A stretch of 64,000 nt of DNA from Paracoccus halophilus (lineage in GTDB: Bacteria; Pseudomonadota; Alphaproteobacteria; Rhodobacterales; Rhodobacteraceae). This document shows, piece after piece, positions 45,000 through 53,747 of the stretch (position 1 is the stretch's first letter; every line of letters starts with the position of its first letter). A program made the position numbers and the translations under genes. The notes beneath the pieces are model-generated. The model saw only the letters and a program-made list of their open reading frames with translations. It was not told where the DNA came from and ran no database searches. The stretch is taken from assembly GCF_000763905.1 (NCBI RefSeq), contig NZ_JRKN01000012.1, forward strand, positions 29,283-93,282, given 5' to 3'.

Positions 45000-45758
45000 G
45001 TGACCGGACGACCCGATCTGATGCGCATGGACGGCGTCGGCAAGGTCTTTGCCGGCGAGGTCACCGCGCTTTCCGACATGAACCTGACCCTGGCCGAGGG
45101 CGAATTCGTCTCGCTTCTGGGGCCATCGGGCTGTGGCAAATCGACCGCGCTGCGGCTGATCGCGGGGCTGATGCAGCCCACCACCGGCAAGGTCAGCTGG
45201 CAGGGCCGGCACGATACCGGCGATCTGGGCGTGGTATTTCAGGAGCCTACGCTGATGCCCTGGGCGACGGTGGAAAAGAATGTCTGGCTGCCGCTGCGGC
45301 TCAGGGGCGAAAAGCTCGACGCCATGCGCCCCCGCATCCGCGAGGCGCTGGACATGGTCGGCCTGGGCAAGTTCGCCAATGCCTATCCGCGCGAATTGTC
45401 GGGCGGCATGAAGATGCGCGTCTCGATCGCGCGCGCGCTGGTCACCCAGCCGCGCCTGATCCTGATGGACGAGCCATTCGCGGCGCTGGACGAAATCACC
45501 CGCAACCGGATGAACGACGATCTGCTGGCGCTGCGCGGCCGGCTGGGCTGCACGGTGATCTTCGTGACCCATTCGGTCTTTGAAAGCGTCTATCTGTCCG
45601 ACCGCATCGTGGTCATGGCGCCGCGCCCCGGCCGCGTGGCCGAAGAGGTGACCGTGACCGCGGCCAACCGCGATCAGGATTTCCGCACCTCGGCCGATTA
45701 TGCCGGGCTGTGCCGCGCGGTCTCGGCCGCGCTGTCCCGCGCCACAGGTGACACATGA
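45000..45758 (+). CDS. ABC transporter ATP-binding protein (SsuB/TauB type)
   Basis: 252-aa ATPase: Walker A GPSGCGKST, Q-loop VFQEPTLMPW, signature LSGGMKMRVSIARAL, Walker B LILMDEPFAALDEITR and H-loop VTHSVFESVYLSDR. A GTG start two bases after the binding-protein stop gives the usual length; ATG 45021 is an alternative. It overlaps the permease gene by four bases. The family covers nitrate, taurine, sulfonate and pyrimidine importers. Confidence 0.93.
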   Translation: MTGRPDLMRMDGVGKVFAGEVTALSDMNLTLAEGEFVSLLGPSGCGKSTALRLIAGLMQPTTGKVSWQGRHDTGDLGVVFQEPTLMPWATVEKNVWLPLRLRGEKLDAMRPRIREALDMVGLGKFANAYPRELSGGMKMRVSIARALVTQPRLILMDEPFAALDEITRNRMNDDLLALRGRLGCTVIFVTHSVFESVYLSDRIVVMAPRPGRVAEEVTVTAANRDQDFRTSADYAGLCRAVSAALSRATGDT

Positions 45759-46600
45759 CCGAAGCCCGCACGCAAATCCCCGATGCCGAGGAAATCGCCC
45801 GCCTGCGCCGCGCCCGCGCCGAAAAGACCGGCCGCTGGCTGATGCCCCTGCTGACCATCGCCCTGGCGCTGGCGATCTGGGACCGGATCGTGGTCTGGAA
45901 CGAGATCCCGCATTACATCCTGCCCGGCCCCGGTCTGGTCGCCCGCACGCTGGTCGAGGACTGGGCGATCCTGGGCCCGGCGACATGGGTCACGCTGAAG
46001 ATCGCCATGATGGCGCTGGTCGTCGCGGTGATCGGCGGCGTCAGCCTGGCGGTGCTGTTCAGCCTGTCGCGATGGGCCGAGATGTCGTTTTATCCCTTTG
46101 CCGTCATCCTGCAGGTGACGCCGGTCGTGGCGATCGCGCCGCTGATCTTCATCTATGTCGAGAACCGCACCATCGGCCTGCTGCTTTGCGCCTGGATCGT
46201 GGCGTTCTTTCCGATCCTGTCCAATACCTCGCTGGGGCTGCGTTCAGTCGATCGCAATCTGGCGGATCTGTATCGCATCTATGGCGCCAGCCGGTGGCAG
46301 CGCCTGATCCATCTGCAACTGCCCTCGGCCCTGCCCTATTTCCTGGGCGGGTTGCGCATCGCGGGCGGGCTGTCGCTGATCGGCGCGGTGGTGGCGGAAT
46401 ATGTTGCGGGCACGGCCGGGATCGGCACCGGGCTGGCGTTCCGCATCCTCGAGGCCGGCTACCGGCTGAACATCCCGCGCATGTTCGCGGCGCTGGTGCT
46501 GATCGCGGTGCTGGGGGTGCTGATCTTTGCCGTGCTGTCGCTGATCTCGCATCTGGCGTTGCGGCACTGGCATGAAAGCGCGCTGAAGAAAGAGAGCTGA
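45755..46600 (+). CDS. ABC transporter permease (BPD_transp_1)
   Basis: 281-aa inner-membrane protein with six hydrophobic helices and the EAA-type loop (NTSLGLRSVDRNLADLYRIY, GASRWQRLIHLQLPSALPYF) that docks the ATPase. It forms a homodimer with the adjacent ATPase and receives substrate from the binding protein at 44005. Overlap of four bases with the ATPase gene and direct junction to the hydrolase gene indicate one transcript. Confidence 0.93.
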   Translation: MTEARTQIPDAEEIARLRRARAEKTGRWLMPLLTIALALAIWDRIVVWNEIPHYILPGPGLVARTLVEDWAILGPATWVTLKIAMMALVVAVIGGVSLAVLFSLSRWAEMSFYPFAVILQVTPVVAIAPLIFIYVENRTIGLLLCAWIVAFFPILSNTSLGLRSVDRNLADLYRIYGASRWQRLIHLQLPSALPYFLGGLRIAGGLSLIGAVVAEYVAGTAGIGTGLAFRILEAGYRLNIPRMFAALVLIAVLGVLIFAVLSLISHLALRHWHESALKKES

Positions 46601-47872
46601 TTGGATTTTCGCGTTCTGCCCAGCGGCGATCTGACCCTGACCAACCTGACCGCGCCCGGCTGCCTGATCGGCCGCGAAGCCCCGCTTGAGACGATATCGC
46701 TGAGCATCCGCGACGGGCGCATCGCCGCGCCCGCGCCCGGCCTGCCACAGGTGGATATGCGGGGCGCGATGGTCTTTCCCGCCTTTATCGACATGCATAC
46801 CCATCTGGACAAGGGGCATATCTGGCCCCGCGCCGCCAATCCCGATGGCAGTTTCGACGGCGCGCTTCGGGTGGTCGAGGCGGATCGCGTGGCGAACTGG
46901 TCCGGCGGCGATGTCCGCGCCCGCATGGATTTCGCGCTGCGCTGCGCCTGGGCGCATGGCAGCCGCGCCATCCGCACCCATCTGGACAGCATCCCGCCGC
47001 AGCACCGGATCAGCTTTGCCGAATTCACCCGCCTGCGCGAGGAATGGGCCGGCCGGATCGACTTGCAGGCGGTCTGCCTGACCTCGATCGACCGGATCGA
47101 CCCGCAGGGCGGCGGCGAATTCGCCGAGATCGCCGATCTGACCGCCGAAAGCGGCGGCGTGCTGGGCTGCGTGACCTTTCCCGACCCGCTGCTGCGCGAC
47201 CGCCTGCGCGCCTTTTTCGCCCATGCCGGGCAGCGCGGGCTGCATGCCGATTTCCACGTCGATGAAAGCGGCGATCCCGCGGCCGCCAGCCTGCGCGCGA
47301 TCGCCGAAGTGGTGCTTGAGACCGGCTTTGACGCGCCGGTCACCGTCGGGCATTGCTGCTCGCTGGCGGTGCAGCCCGATGCCGAATGGCAGGCTACGCT
47401 GGATCTGGTGGCCCGCGCCGGCATCCATGTCGTCAGCCTGCCGCTGTGCAACCTCTATCTGCAGGACCGCGCACCCGACCGCACGCCCCGCTGGCGCGGC
47501 ATCACGCTGGTCCATGAAATGGCGGCGCGCGGGATCAATGTCAGCTTTGCCTCGGACAATACCCGAGACCCGTTCTATGCCTATGGCGATCTGGACATGA
47601 TCGAGGTCATGCGCGAGGCGACGCGGATCGCGCATCTGGACCATTCCCGCGACGACTGGATACAGGCCTTTCTGGCCAATCCCGCCCGCGCCTGCGGCTT
47701 TGACGCGCCCTCGCTTATGCCCGGCGCGCCTGCCGATCTGGTGATCTGTCGCGCGCGCTCCTGGACCGAGCTTTTCGCCCGCCCACAATCGGATCGCATC
47801 GTGCTGCGCGACGGGCACCAGATCGACCGCAGCCTGCCCGATTACGCCGAACTTGATCATCTGATGAGTTGA
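46601..47872 (+). CDS. cytosine deaminase-like amidohydrolase
   Basis: 423-aa metal-dependent amidohydrolase of the cytosine deaminase group. Metal and catalytic motifs: H66-T-H68 in DMHTHLDKGH, HADFHVDESGD, TVGHCCSLAV and FASDNTRDPFYAYG with the catalytic Asp. The start is a TTG directly after the permease stop, with AAAGAGAG upstream; no ATG fits better. Its location next to a THI5-like transporter suggests that the imported compound is a pyrimidine, triazine or similar ring with an exocyclic amine, but this is inferred. Confidence 0.87.
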   Translation: MDFRVLPSGDLTLTNLTAPGCLIGREAPLETISLSIRDGRIAAPAPGLPQVDMRGAMVFPAFIDMHTHLDKGHIWPRAANPDGSFDGALRVVEADRVANWSGGDVRARMDFALRCAWAHGSRAIRTHLDSIPPQHRISFAEFTRLREEWAGRIDLQAVCLTSIDRIDPQGGGEFAEIADLTAESGGVLGCVTFPDPLLRDRLRAFFAHAGQRGLHADFHVDESGDPAAASLRAIAEVVLETGFDAPVTVGHCCSLAVQPDAEWQATLDLVARAGIHVVSLPLCNLYLQDRAPDRTPRWRGITLVHEMAARGINVSFASDNTRDPFYAYGDLDMIEVMREATRIAHLDHSRDDWIQAFLANPARACGFDAPSLMPGAPADLVICRARSWTELFARPQSDRIVLRDGHQIDRSLPDYAELDHLMS

Positions 47873-47875
47873 CCC

Positions 47876-49264
47876 ATGAATATCGACGCCGCCAAAGCCG
47901 CCCTTGCGCATCTGGATATCGACGACAACCCCGCCGCCGTGCGCGCCAAGAGCCGGGACTTCTTCTGGTATTCGCCGGTGCTCAAGGATCGGCTGGACCA
48001 TGTCTGCGCCGATTTCGTGGTCATGCCAAAGAACCAGGACGAGGTGATCGAGATCCTGCGCGCCTGCCATGCCCATGACGTGCCGGTGACGGTGCGCGGC
48101 TCGGGCACCGGCAATTACGCCCAGGCCATGCCGCTGGCCGGTGGCTGCGTGATCCATATGCAGAACATGGCCGAGGTGCTCAGGATCGCGCCCGGCCGCG
48201 TCACCACCCAGCCCGGCCTTGTCATCCGCGAGCTGAACCGCATCACCCGCGCGGATTCCGGGCAGGAGCTGCGCATGATGCCCTCGACCGCCGGGACGGC
48301 GACCATCGGCGGCTTCATCTGCGGCGGCTCGGGCGGGGTCGGCTCGGTCCGCTGGGGGTTTTTGCGCGATTACGGCAATATCCTGCGCATCCGCGTCGTC
48401 ACCATGGAGGCCGAGCCGCGCATCCTCGACTTCACCGGCGAGGATCTGGCGCGGGTCAGCCATGCCTATGGCACCAATGGCGTCGTCACCGAGATCGAGA
48501 TGCCGCTGGCCCCGGCCTATGACTGGATCCATATCTTTGTCACCCTGCCGGATTTCGCCCGCGCCAGCCGGCTGGCGCATGCGCTGGCCCTGCAGGACGG
48601 CATCCTGCTGAAACTGGCTACGGTCTGCGAGGCGCCGACCGCCGCGCGCTATTTCCAGCGCTTCAAAGGCCAAGTGACCGACCGGGACAATGTCATCGCG
48701 CTGATGGTCGCGCCGCATTCGATGGACGGTTTCCTGTCGTTCCTGTCGCATGAGCCGGATGCGAAGCTGATCTATCGCAGCGACGCGCATGACTGGGCGC
48801 GCGATCCCGGCCCGGCCTATGAATATGGCTGGAACCACACCACCCTGCGCGCGCTGAAGGTCCAGCCCGAGATCACCTATCTGCAGGTGCGCTATGCCGG
48901 GCCGGATTTTCTGGACAAGGTCGACCAGATCCGCGCCCGTTTCTGCGACGAACTGATCCAGCACCTGGAATTCCTGCGCGAAAACGGCGTGATGACCGCT
49001 GCCGGCCTGACCCTGGTGCGTTTCTCGACCGAGGAACGGCTGGACGAGATCATCCGCATCCATGAGGACATGGGTTGCATGATCTTCAACCCGCATCGCT
49101 ACACGCTGGAAGAGGGCGGCCGCCAGACCGTCGATGAGCGCCAGCTTGAATTCAAGCGGCAGGCCGATCCCAAGGGGCTGCTGAACCCGGGCAAGATGAT
49201 CGCCTGGGACGCGCCCGACTGGGATTACCGCCGCATGTACGACTATCCGGGCATGCGGCGCTGA
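47876..49264 (+). CDS. FAD-linked oxidase (FAD_binding_4 / VAO type)
   Basis: 462-aa flavoprotein with an N-terminal PP-loop FAD domain (VMPKNQDEVIEILRACHAHD, VTVRGSGTGNYAQAMPLAGG, GTATIGGFICGGSGGVGSVR) and a C-terminal domain ending LNPGKMIAWD as in glycolate oxidase/D-lactate dehydrogenase relatives. No signal peptide. It starts three bases after the amidohydrolase stop and overlaps the next gene by one base. It probably oxidises the deaminated ring or a hydroxy acid from it. Confidence 0.87.
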   Translation: MNIDAAKAALAHLDIDDNPAAVRAKSRDFFWYSPVLKDRLDHVCADFVVMPKNQDEVIEILRACHAHDVPVTVRGSGTGNYAQAMPLAGGCVIHMQNMAEVLRIAPGRVTTQPGLVIRELNRITRADSGQELRMMPSTAGTATIGGFICGGSGGVGSVRWGFLRDYGNILRIRVVTMEAEPRILDFTGEDLARVSHAYGTNGVVTEIEMPLAPAYDWIHIFVTLPDFARASRLAHALALQDGILLKLATVCEAPTAARYFQRFKGQVTDRDNVIALMVAPHSMDGFLSFLSHEPDAKLIYRSDAHDWARDPGPAYEYGWNHTTLRALKVQPEITYLQVRYAGPDFLDKVDQIRARFCDELIQHLEFLRENGVMTAAGLTLVRFSTEERLDEIIRIHEDMGCMIFNPHRYTLEEGGRQTVDERQLEFKRQADPKGLLNPGKMIAWDAPDWDYRRMYDYPGMRR

Positions 49265-49866
49265 TGCGGGCGCTGGTCGTTTATTGCCATCCCGATCCGG
49301 GCAGTTTCAACGCCGCCATTCGCGATCTGGTCTGCGAGCGGCTGCGTGCCTCGGGGGCCGAATTGCGGCTGCGCGACCTTTATGCCGACGACTTCCGGCC
49401 GGTCATGTCGCGCGAGGAATGGCTGAACTATCTCGACCCCAAGCGGAACACCCTGCCGGTCGCCGCCGAGGTCGAGGCCCTGCGCTGGTGCGACACGCTG
49501 ATCTTTGTCTATCCGACATGGTGGTACGGGCTGCCGGCGATGCTGAAAGGCTGGCTCGACAAGGTGATGCTGCCCGATCTGGCTTTCCTGATGCCGGATG
49601 CCGAGAACCGGCTGATCCGGCCGGGGCTGCAGCATATCTCGCGGCTGGGCGTGTTCACCACCTGCGGTGCCAGTTTCTGGCTGACCTCGCTGATCGGCGC
49701 GCCGGGCAAGCGCACATTGCTGCGCGGCGTGGGCTATCTCTGCGCGCCGGACCGGCGCAGCGTCTTTGCCGCGCATTACCTGATGGACAGCTCGACCCCC
49801 GACAGCCGGGCGCGGCATCTGGAGCATGTCGCGCGCAAGATGGACAAGCTGCTGGCCCCGATGTGA
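49264..49866 (+). CDS. flavodoxin-fold NAD(P)H dehydrogenase (quinone) family protein
   Basis: 200-aa MdaB/Kef-type reductase. FMN-binding segments are YCHPDPGSFNAAIRDLV at the N-terminus and VYPTWWYGLPAMLKGWLDKV. It likely reduces quinones or supplies reduced flavin. It overlaps the FAD oxidase gene by one base (TGATG), so the two flavoproteins may act one after the other on the same substrate. Confidence 0.88.
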   Translation: MRALVVYCHPDPGSFNAAIRDLVCERLRASGAELRLRDLYADDFRPVMSREEWLNYLDPKRNTLPVAAEVEALRWCDTLIFVYPTWWYGLPAMLKGWLDKVMLPDLAFLMPDAENRLIRPGLQHISRLGVFTTCGASFWLTSLIGAPGKRTLLRGVGYLCAPDRRSVFAAHYLMDSSTPDSRARHLEHVARKMDKLLAPM

Positions 49867-49892
49867 CCGGCCCCGCCGCGAAAGGAGATATC

Positions 49893-50678
49893 ATGAAACG
49901 CCGTCTCGACTGGGCCGAATACCGCGCCCCGGAATATGCGGGGATCGACCCGATGCGCACCATCGCCATCCTGCCGACCGCCGCGATCGAACAGCACGGC
50001 CCCCATCTGCCCGTCGGCACCGACACGATGATCGCCCAAGGCATGCTGGACGCGCTGCGCCGCGATTGCCCGGACGACCTGGATATCCGCATCCTGCCGG
50101 TGCAGGCGGTCGGCAAATCGACCGAGCATCTCTGGGCCGCCGGCACGCTGACGCTGGATGCCGCCACGGCGCTCGGCGCCTGGACGCAGATCGGCCTGTC
50201 GGTGGCCCGCGCCGGGCTGCGCAAGATCGTCATCGTGAACAGCCATGGCGGCAATCTGGATCTGGTCTCGATCCTGACGCGCGAATTGCGGGTGCAGGCG
50301 GGGATGCTGGCGGTCAAATGCCAGTGGATGGGCTTTGGCCTGCCCGAGGGCATGTATTCCGCGCAGGAACGGCAATTCGGCATCCATGGCGGCGATGTCG
50401 AAACCTCGCTGATGCTGGAGTTTCAGCCGCATTGCGTGGATATGCAGGCGGCGCGGGATTTCCGCTCCTTGGCCGAGGGGGCCGCGATCCAGCCCGTCGG
50501 GCCGGTCAGCCATGGCTGGATTTCGGCGGATCTGAACCCCGAGGGCGTGGTGGGCGAGGCGCATCTGGCCACGGCCGACAAGGGCCGCGCCACGGCGGCG
50601 CATCAGACCGCCGGCATGATCGCGCTGCTGCGGCAGGTGCGCGATGCCCCGATCCCGCAGGCCGCGACCGGCTGGTGA
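49893..50678 (+). CDS. creatininase family amidohydrolase
   Basis: 261-aa member of the creatininase/ArfB/MftE group, which open cyclic amides or remove formyl groups from formamidopyrimidines. Metal ligands are visible: E33 and H35 in IEQHGPHLP, D44 in VGTDT, and NSHGGN about residue 115-125, with the Glu in HGGDVETSLM. A strong AAAGGAGATATC precedes the ATG. It is the last gene of the uptake/catabolic operon and would suit ring opening or amide cleavage after the deaminase and oxidase. Confidence 0.88.
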   Translation: MKRRLDWAEYRAPEYAGIDPMRTIAILPTAAIEQHGPHLPVGTDTMIAQGMLDALRRDCPDDLDIRILPVQAVGKSTEHLWAAGTLTLDAATALGAWTQIGLSVARAGLRKIVIVNSHGGNLDLVSILTRELRVQAGMLAVKCQWMGFGLPEGMYSAQERQFGIHGGDVETSLMLEFQPHCVDMQAARDFRSLAEGAAIQPVGPVSHGWISADLNPEGVVGEAHLATADKGRATAAHQTAGMIALLRQVRDAPIPQAATGW

Positions 50679-50762
50679 TCGCGGCTTTTCCGGGCGTCGC
50701 AGCCATGCTAGGCTGACAGGCAAGGCCCAGTGCAGCTTTCCCGAACCTGCCGGATCACATCG

Positions 50763-51299
50763 ATGAACCAGTTCGAAGAAGCCGAGAAAGTCTATCATCT
50801 GATCCGCGAACGCGTCCGGTCCGAGGACCGGCTTTACAACCAGCGCATTACCTGGCTGATCTCGCTGCAGGCAGCTCTTTTCGCGTCATTCGGGCTGATC
50901 CTGCGCGTGGATACGGATGGCGGCGCGCTTGATTCAGAGGGGCTGCGCAGGGCGATCTTCCTGATGGTCGCGCTGACCGGCATATTCGTCGCGCTGATTT
51001 CACACGGGGTGCTGACCAATGGCCAGAAGGCCATGGACGAGCTGAAAACCCGATGGGACGAATACGCGGCAAAGCTGGACAAGCGGACCCAAGACATCTT
51101 TCCCCATCCCAGGGGGCGCGATGGCGAAGGGCTGACAAACGCGATCGCCAATCGCGGCTTCAGCACCGCCACCCTGCCCGTCCTGTTCATGGTCATCTGG
51201 GCCGGCTTCATTACCGTGCTGATCTATGACCAGCTTGACCCGAGCCGCGAGATCCTGCCGGTTCCGGCCCCCGCACAGACCCAGGCGCCCGATCCCTGA
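50763..51299 (+). CDS. membrane protein of unknown function
   Basis: 178 aa with an amphipathic N-terminal helix (FEEAEKVYHLIRERVRSEDR), three membrane helices (LISLQAALFASFGLI, AIFLMVALTGIFVALISHGV, TLPVLFMVIWAGFITVLIY) and a Pro-rich tail. I recognise the pattern only as a hypothetical membrane family. It is 69 bases before the nucleotide-sugar dehydrogenase gene, so it might belong to a polysaccharide unit. Confidence 0.75.
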   Translation: MNQFEEAEKVYHLIRERVRSEDRLYNQRITWLISLQAALFASFGLILRVDTDGGALDSEGLRRAIFLMVALTGIFVALISHGVLTNGQKAMDELKTRWDEYAAKLDKRTQDIFPHPRGRDGEGLTNAIANRGFSTATLPVLFMVIWAGFITVLIYDQLDPSREILPVPAPAQTQAPDP

Positions 51300-51367
51300 A
51301 CCCGCGCCAGCTTTTGCGCGCGCCCAAGCCGTGCTAAGCCGATGAAAAGGTAACAGGCAGGTAAAGC

Positions 51368-52534
51368 ATGACAATCGCAGTCGCCGGTTTGGGCTATGTC
51401 GGCATGTCCATCGCCGTGCTGCTGGCGCAGCACAATCAGGTCACGGCGCTGGACGTGAACGCGGCCCGGGTGGCACAGGTGAATGCGCGCCGCTCGCCCA
51501 TCGAGGATGCCGAGATCAGCGAATGGCTGGCGCAAAAGCCGCTGACGCTGACCGCCACGACGGATGCGCAACAGGCGCTGAGCGGCGCGGAATTCGTCAT
51601 CATCGCCACGCCCACGAATTACGACCCGCGCTCGAACCATTTCGATACCTCCAGCGTCGAGGCGGTGATCGCCCAGGCCCGCGAACATGCGCCCGACGCC
51701 ACCATCGTCATCAAATCCACCGTGCCCGTGGGCTTTACCGCCCGGATGCGCGCGGAAACCGGCTATGACGGGATCATCTTTTCCCCGGAATTCCTGCGCG
51801 AGGGACGGGCGCTTTACGACAACCTCTACCCCTCGCGCATCGTGGTGGGCGACCGCGGCGATGCCGCGAAACGCCTGGCCGCCCTGCTGGCCGAGGGCGC
51901 GATCCGCAAGGACATGCCGGTGCTGTTCACCGGCCCGGTCGAGGCCGAGGCGATCAAGCTGTTCTCGAACACCTATCTTGCCATGCGGGTCGCCTATTTC
52001 AACGAACTCGACAGCTATTCGGTGGCGCGCGGGCTGAACACGCGCGAAATCATCGACGGCGTCGGCCTGGATCCGCGCATCGGCGACAGCTACAACAATC
52101 CCAGTTTCGGCTATGGCGGCTATTGCCTGCCCAAGGATACCAAGCAATTGCTGGCCAATTACGACGCCGTGCCGCAGAACCTGATCGCGGCGGTGGTGGA
52201 ATCGAACCGCACGCGCAAGGATTTCATCGCCGATCAGATCATCGCCCGGCGCCCGAAACTGGTCGGCGTCTACCGGCTGGTGATGAAGGCCGGCTCGGAC
52301 AATTTCCGCGACAGCTCGATCCAGGGCATCATGAAGCGGATCAAGGCCAAGGGCATCCCCTGCATCGTCTATGAACCCGTGCTGACCGAGGATCATTTCT
52401 TTCACAGCCCGGTGGTCCGCGATCTGCGCGACTTCAAGGCGCAGGCCGATCTGATCATCGCCAACCGCCACAGCGCGGAACTGGCCGATGTCACCGACAA
52501 GCTCTACACCCGCGACCTGTTCGGAGTCGACTGA
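51368..52534 (+). CDS. ugd: UDP-glucose 6-dehydrogenase family protein
   Basis: Oxidises UDP-glucose to UDP-glucuronate with two NAD; 388 aa. Rossmann motif [34 protein letters not shown], and the catalytic Cys253 in [10 protein letters not shown]. This is the shorter class similar to E. coli Ugd. The downstream epimerase overlaps by one base, so the pair would make UDP-glucuronate and then UDP-galacturonate for a surface polysaccharide. Other nucleotide-sugar dehydrogenases share the motifs. Confidence 0.92.
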   Translation: MTIAVAGLGYVGMSIAVLLAQHNQVTALDVNAARVAQVNARRSPIEDAEISEWLAQKPLTLTATTDAQQALSGAEFVIIATPTNYDPRSNHFDTSSVEAVIAQAREHAPDATIVIKSTVPVGFTARMRAETGYDGIIFSPEFLREGRALYDNLYPSRIVVGDRGDAAKRLAALLAEGAIRKDMPVLFTGPVEAEAIKLFSNTYLAMRVAYFNELDSYSVARGLNTREIIDGVGLDPRIGDSYNNPSFGYGGYCLPKDTKQLLANYDAVPQNLIAAVVESNRTRKDFIADQIIARRPKLVGVYRLVMKAGSDNFRDSSIQGIMKRIKAKGIPCIVYEPVLTEDHFFHSPVVRDLRDFKAQADLIIANRHSAELADVTDKLYTRDLFGVD

Positions 52535-53529
52535 TGCGCGCGCTCGTCACCGGCTCGGCCGGGTTCATCGGCTATCACCTGTGCGAATTGCTGCTGGCCG
52601 AGGGGGCGCAGGTCATCGGGCTGGACGCGCACGATCCCTATTACGACCCGGCCCTGAAAGAGGCGCGCGAGGCGCGGCTGCGCGCGCATCCCGGCTTTAC
52701 CCCGATCCGCGCCCGGCTCGAGGATCCCGGCGTGCTGGCCGATCTGTTCGCGACCCACAGGCCCGAGATCGTGGTGCATCTGGCCGCGCAGGCGGGCGTG
52801 CGCCATTCCATCGACAATCCGCGCGCCTATCTGGCCTCGAACATCATCGGCACGTTCGAGCTGCTCGAGGCGGCCCGTGCCCATCCGCCGCAACACATGC
52901 TGCTGGCCTCGACCAGTTCGGCCTATGGCGCGAACAAGGACATGCCCTATCGCGAAACCGACCGGGCCGATGCGCAGATGTCCTTTTACGCGGCCAGCAA
53001 GAAATCGACCGAATCGATGGCGCATAGCTACGCGAACCTGTTCGATCTGCCGATCACCATGTTTCGCTTTTTCACCGTCTATGGCCCCTGGGGGCGGCCC
53101 GACATGGCGCCCTGGCTGTTCACCAGCGCGATCATGGCCGGCCAGCCGATCAAGGTTTTCAACCACGGCGACATGCGGCGCGATTTCACCTATGTCACCG
53201 ATCTGGTGCGCGCGATCCGGCTGCTGGTGGATGCGGTGCCGGGTGATGCGCCCGCAGGCCCCGAGGACAGCCTGTCCCCCGTGGCCCCGTTCCGGGTGGT
53301 CAATATCGGCAATGGCGCGCCGGTCGAACTGCTGGATTTCATCGCCGCGATCGAAACCGCGACCGGCAGACAGGCCGACAGGCAGATGCTGCCCATGCAG
53401 CCGGGCGACGTGCCCGCGACCTGGGCCGATACCGCGCTGCTGCGGCGGCTGACCGGCTATGCCCCGCAGACCCCGGTCGCTCAGGGCGTCGCCGATTACG
53501 TGGCATGGTTCCGAAGCTACTACCTGTAG
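52534..53529 (+). CDS. UDP-glucuronate 4-epimerase-like NAD-dependent epimerase
   Basis: 331-aa extended short-chain dehydrogenase/reductase: NAD motif TGSAGFIGYHLCELL, STSSAYG with the catalytic Ser/Thr, and Y152-A-A-S-K156. HLAAQAGVRHSIDNPRAYL and MFRFFTVYGPWGRPDMA closely follow UDP-glucuronate 4-epimerases (LspL/CapI type). It overlaps the ugd stop. The TPP riboswitch begins about 50 bases downstream, marking the start of a separate unit. Confidence 0.92.
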   Translation: MRALVTGSAGFIGYHLCELLLAEGAQVIGLDAHDPYYDPALKEAREARLRAHPGFTPIRARLEDPGVLADLFATHRPEIVVHLAAQAGVRHSIDNPRAYLASNIIGTFELLEAARAHPPQHMLLASTSSAYGANKDMPYRETDRADAQMSFYAASKKSTESMAHSYANLFDLPITMFRFFTVYGPWGRPDMAPWLFTSAIMAGQPIKVFNHGDMRRDFTYVTDLVRAIRLLVDAVPGDAPAGPEDSLSPVAPFRVVNIGNGAPVELLDFIAAIETATGRQADRQMLPMQPGDVPATWADTALLRRLTGYAPQTPVAQGVADYVAWFRSYYL

Positions 53530-53533
53530 CCTC

Positions 53534-53562
53534 TTGCAACCTGCGCGGTCGGAGCCTAGGTT
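53534..53562 (+). promoter_or_regulatory. sigma-70 promoter of the thiamine operon
   Basis: TTGCAA (53534-53539), 17-nt spacer, TAGGTT (53557-53562). The predicted start near 53570 would place the whole TPP riboswitch in the leader. Confidence 0.7.
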
Positions 53563-53582
53563 ATCGGGACGACTCATACACT

Positions 53583-53668
53583 TGGGGTGCCCCCTTGCGG
53601 GGCTGAGAGGTGCCAGGCACCGACCCATCGAACCTGATCCGGGTCATGCCGGCGTAGGGAAGGGTAGA
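53583..53668 (+). promoter_or_regulatory. TPP riboswitch (THI element)
   Basis: Matches the thi-box core: GGGGTGC, GGGGCTGAGAGGTGCC for the pyrimidine-sensing helix with CTGAGA, then GACCC, GAACCTGATC and GGCGTAGGGAAGGGT for the pyrophosphate-sensing helix. Thiamine pyrophosphate binding would shut off the downstream operon. Confidence 0.96.
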
Positions 53669-53723
53669 GTGCGACGGCAGGAACAGGAACCGGCCGCCAC
53701 CAATCCGCCCCAAGCTCGCAGGA

Positions 53724-53745
53724 CCCGCCCAATAGGAAAGGCGGG
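53724..53745 (+). promoter_or_regulatory. hairpin over the thiD ribosome-binding site, probable expression platform
   Basis: CCCGCC (53724-53729) can pair with GGCGGG (53740-53745) immediately before the ATG at 53748, with the AGGAAAGG Shine-Dalgarno in the loop and stem. No T-run terminator is seen between riboswitch and thiD, so control is more likely at translation. Confidence 0.55.
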
Positions 53746-53747
53746 CC

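Noticed and set aside
46244..49096. 950-codon minus-strand frame
   Set aside because: It lies opposite four coherent genes of the catabolic operon and has no family features of its own.
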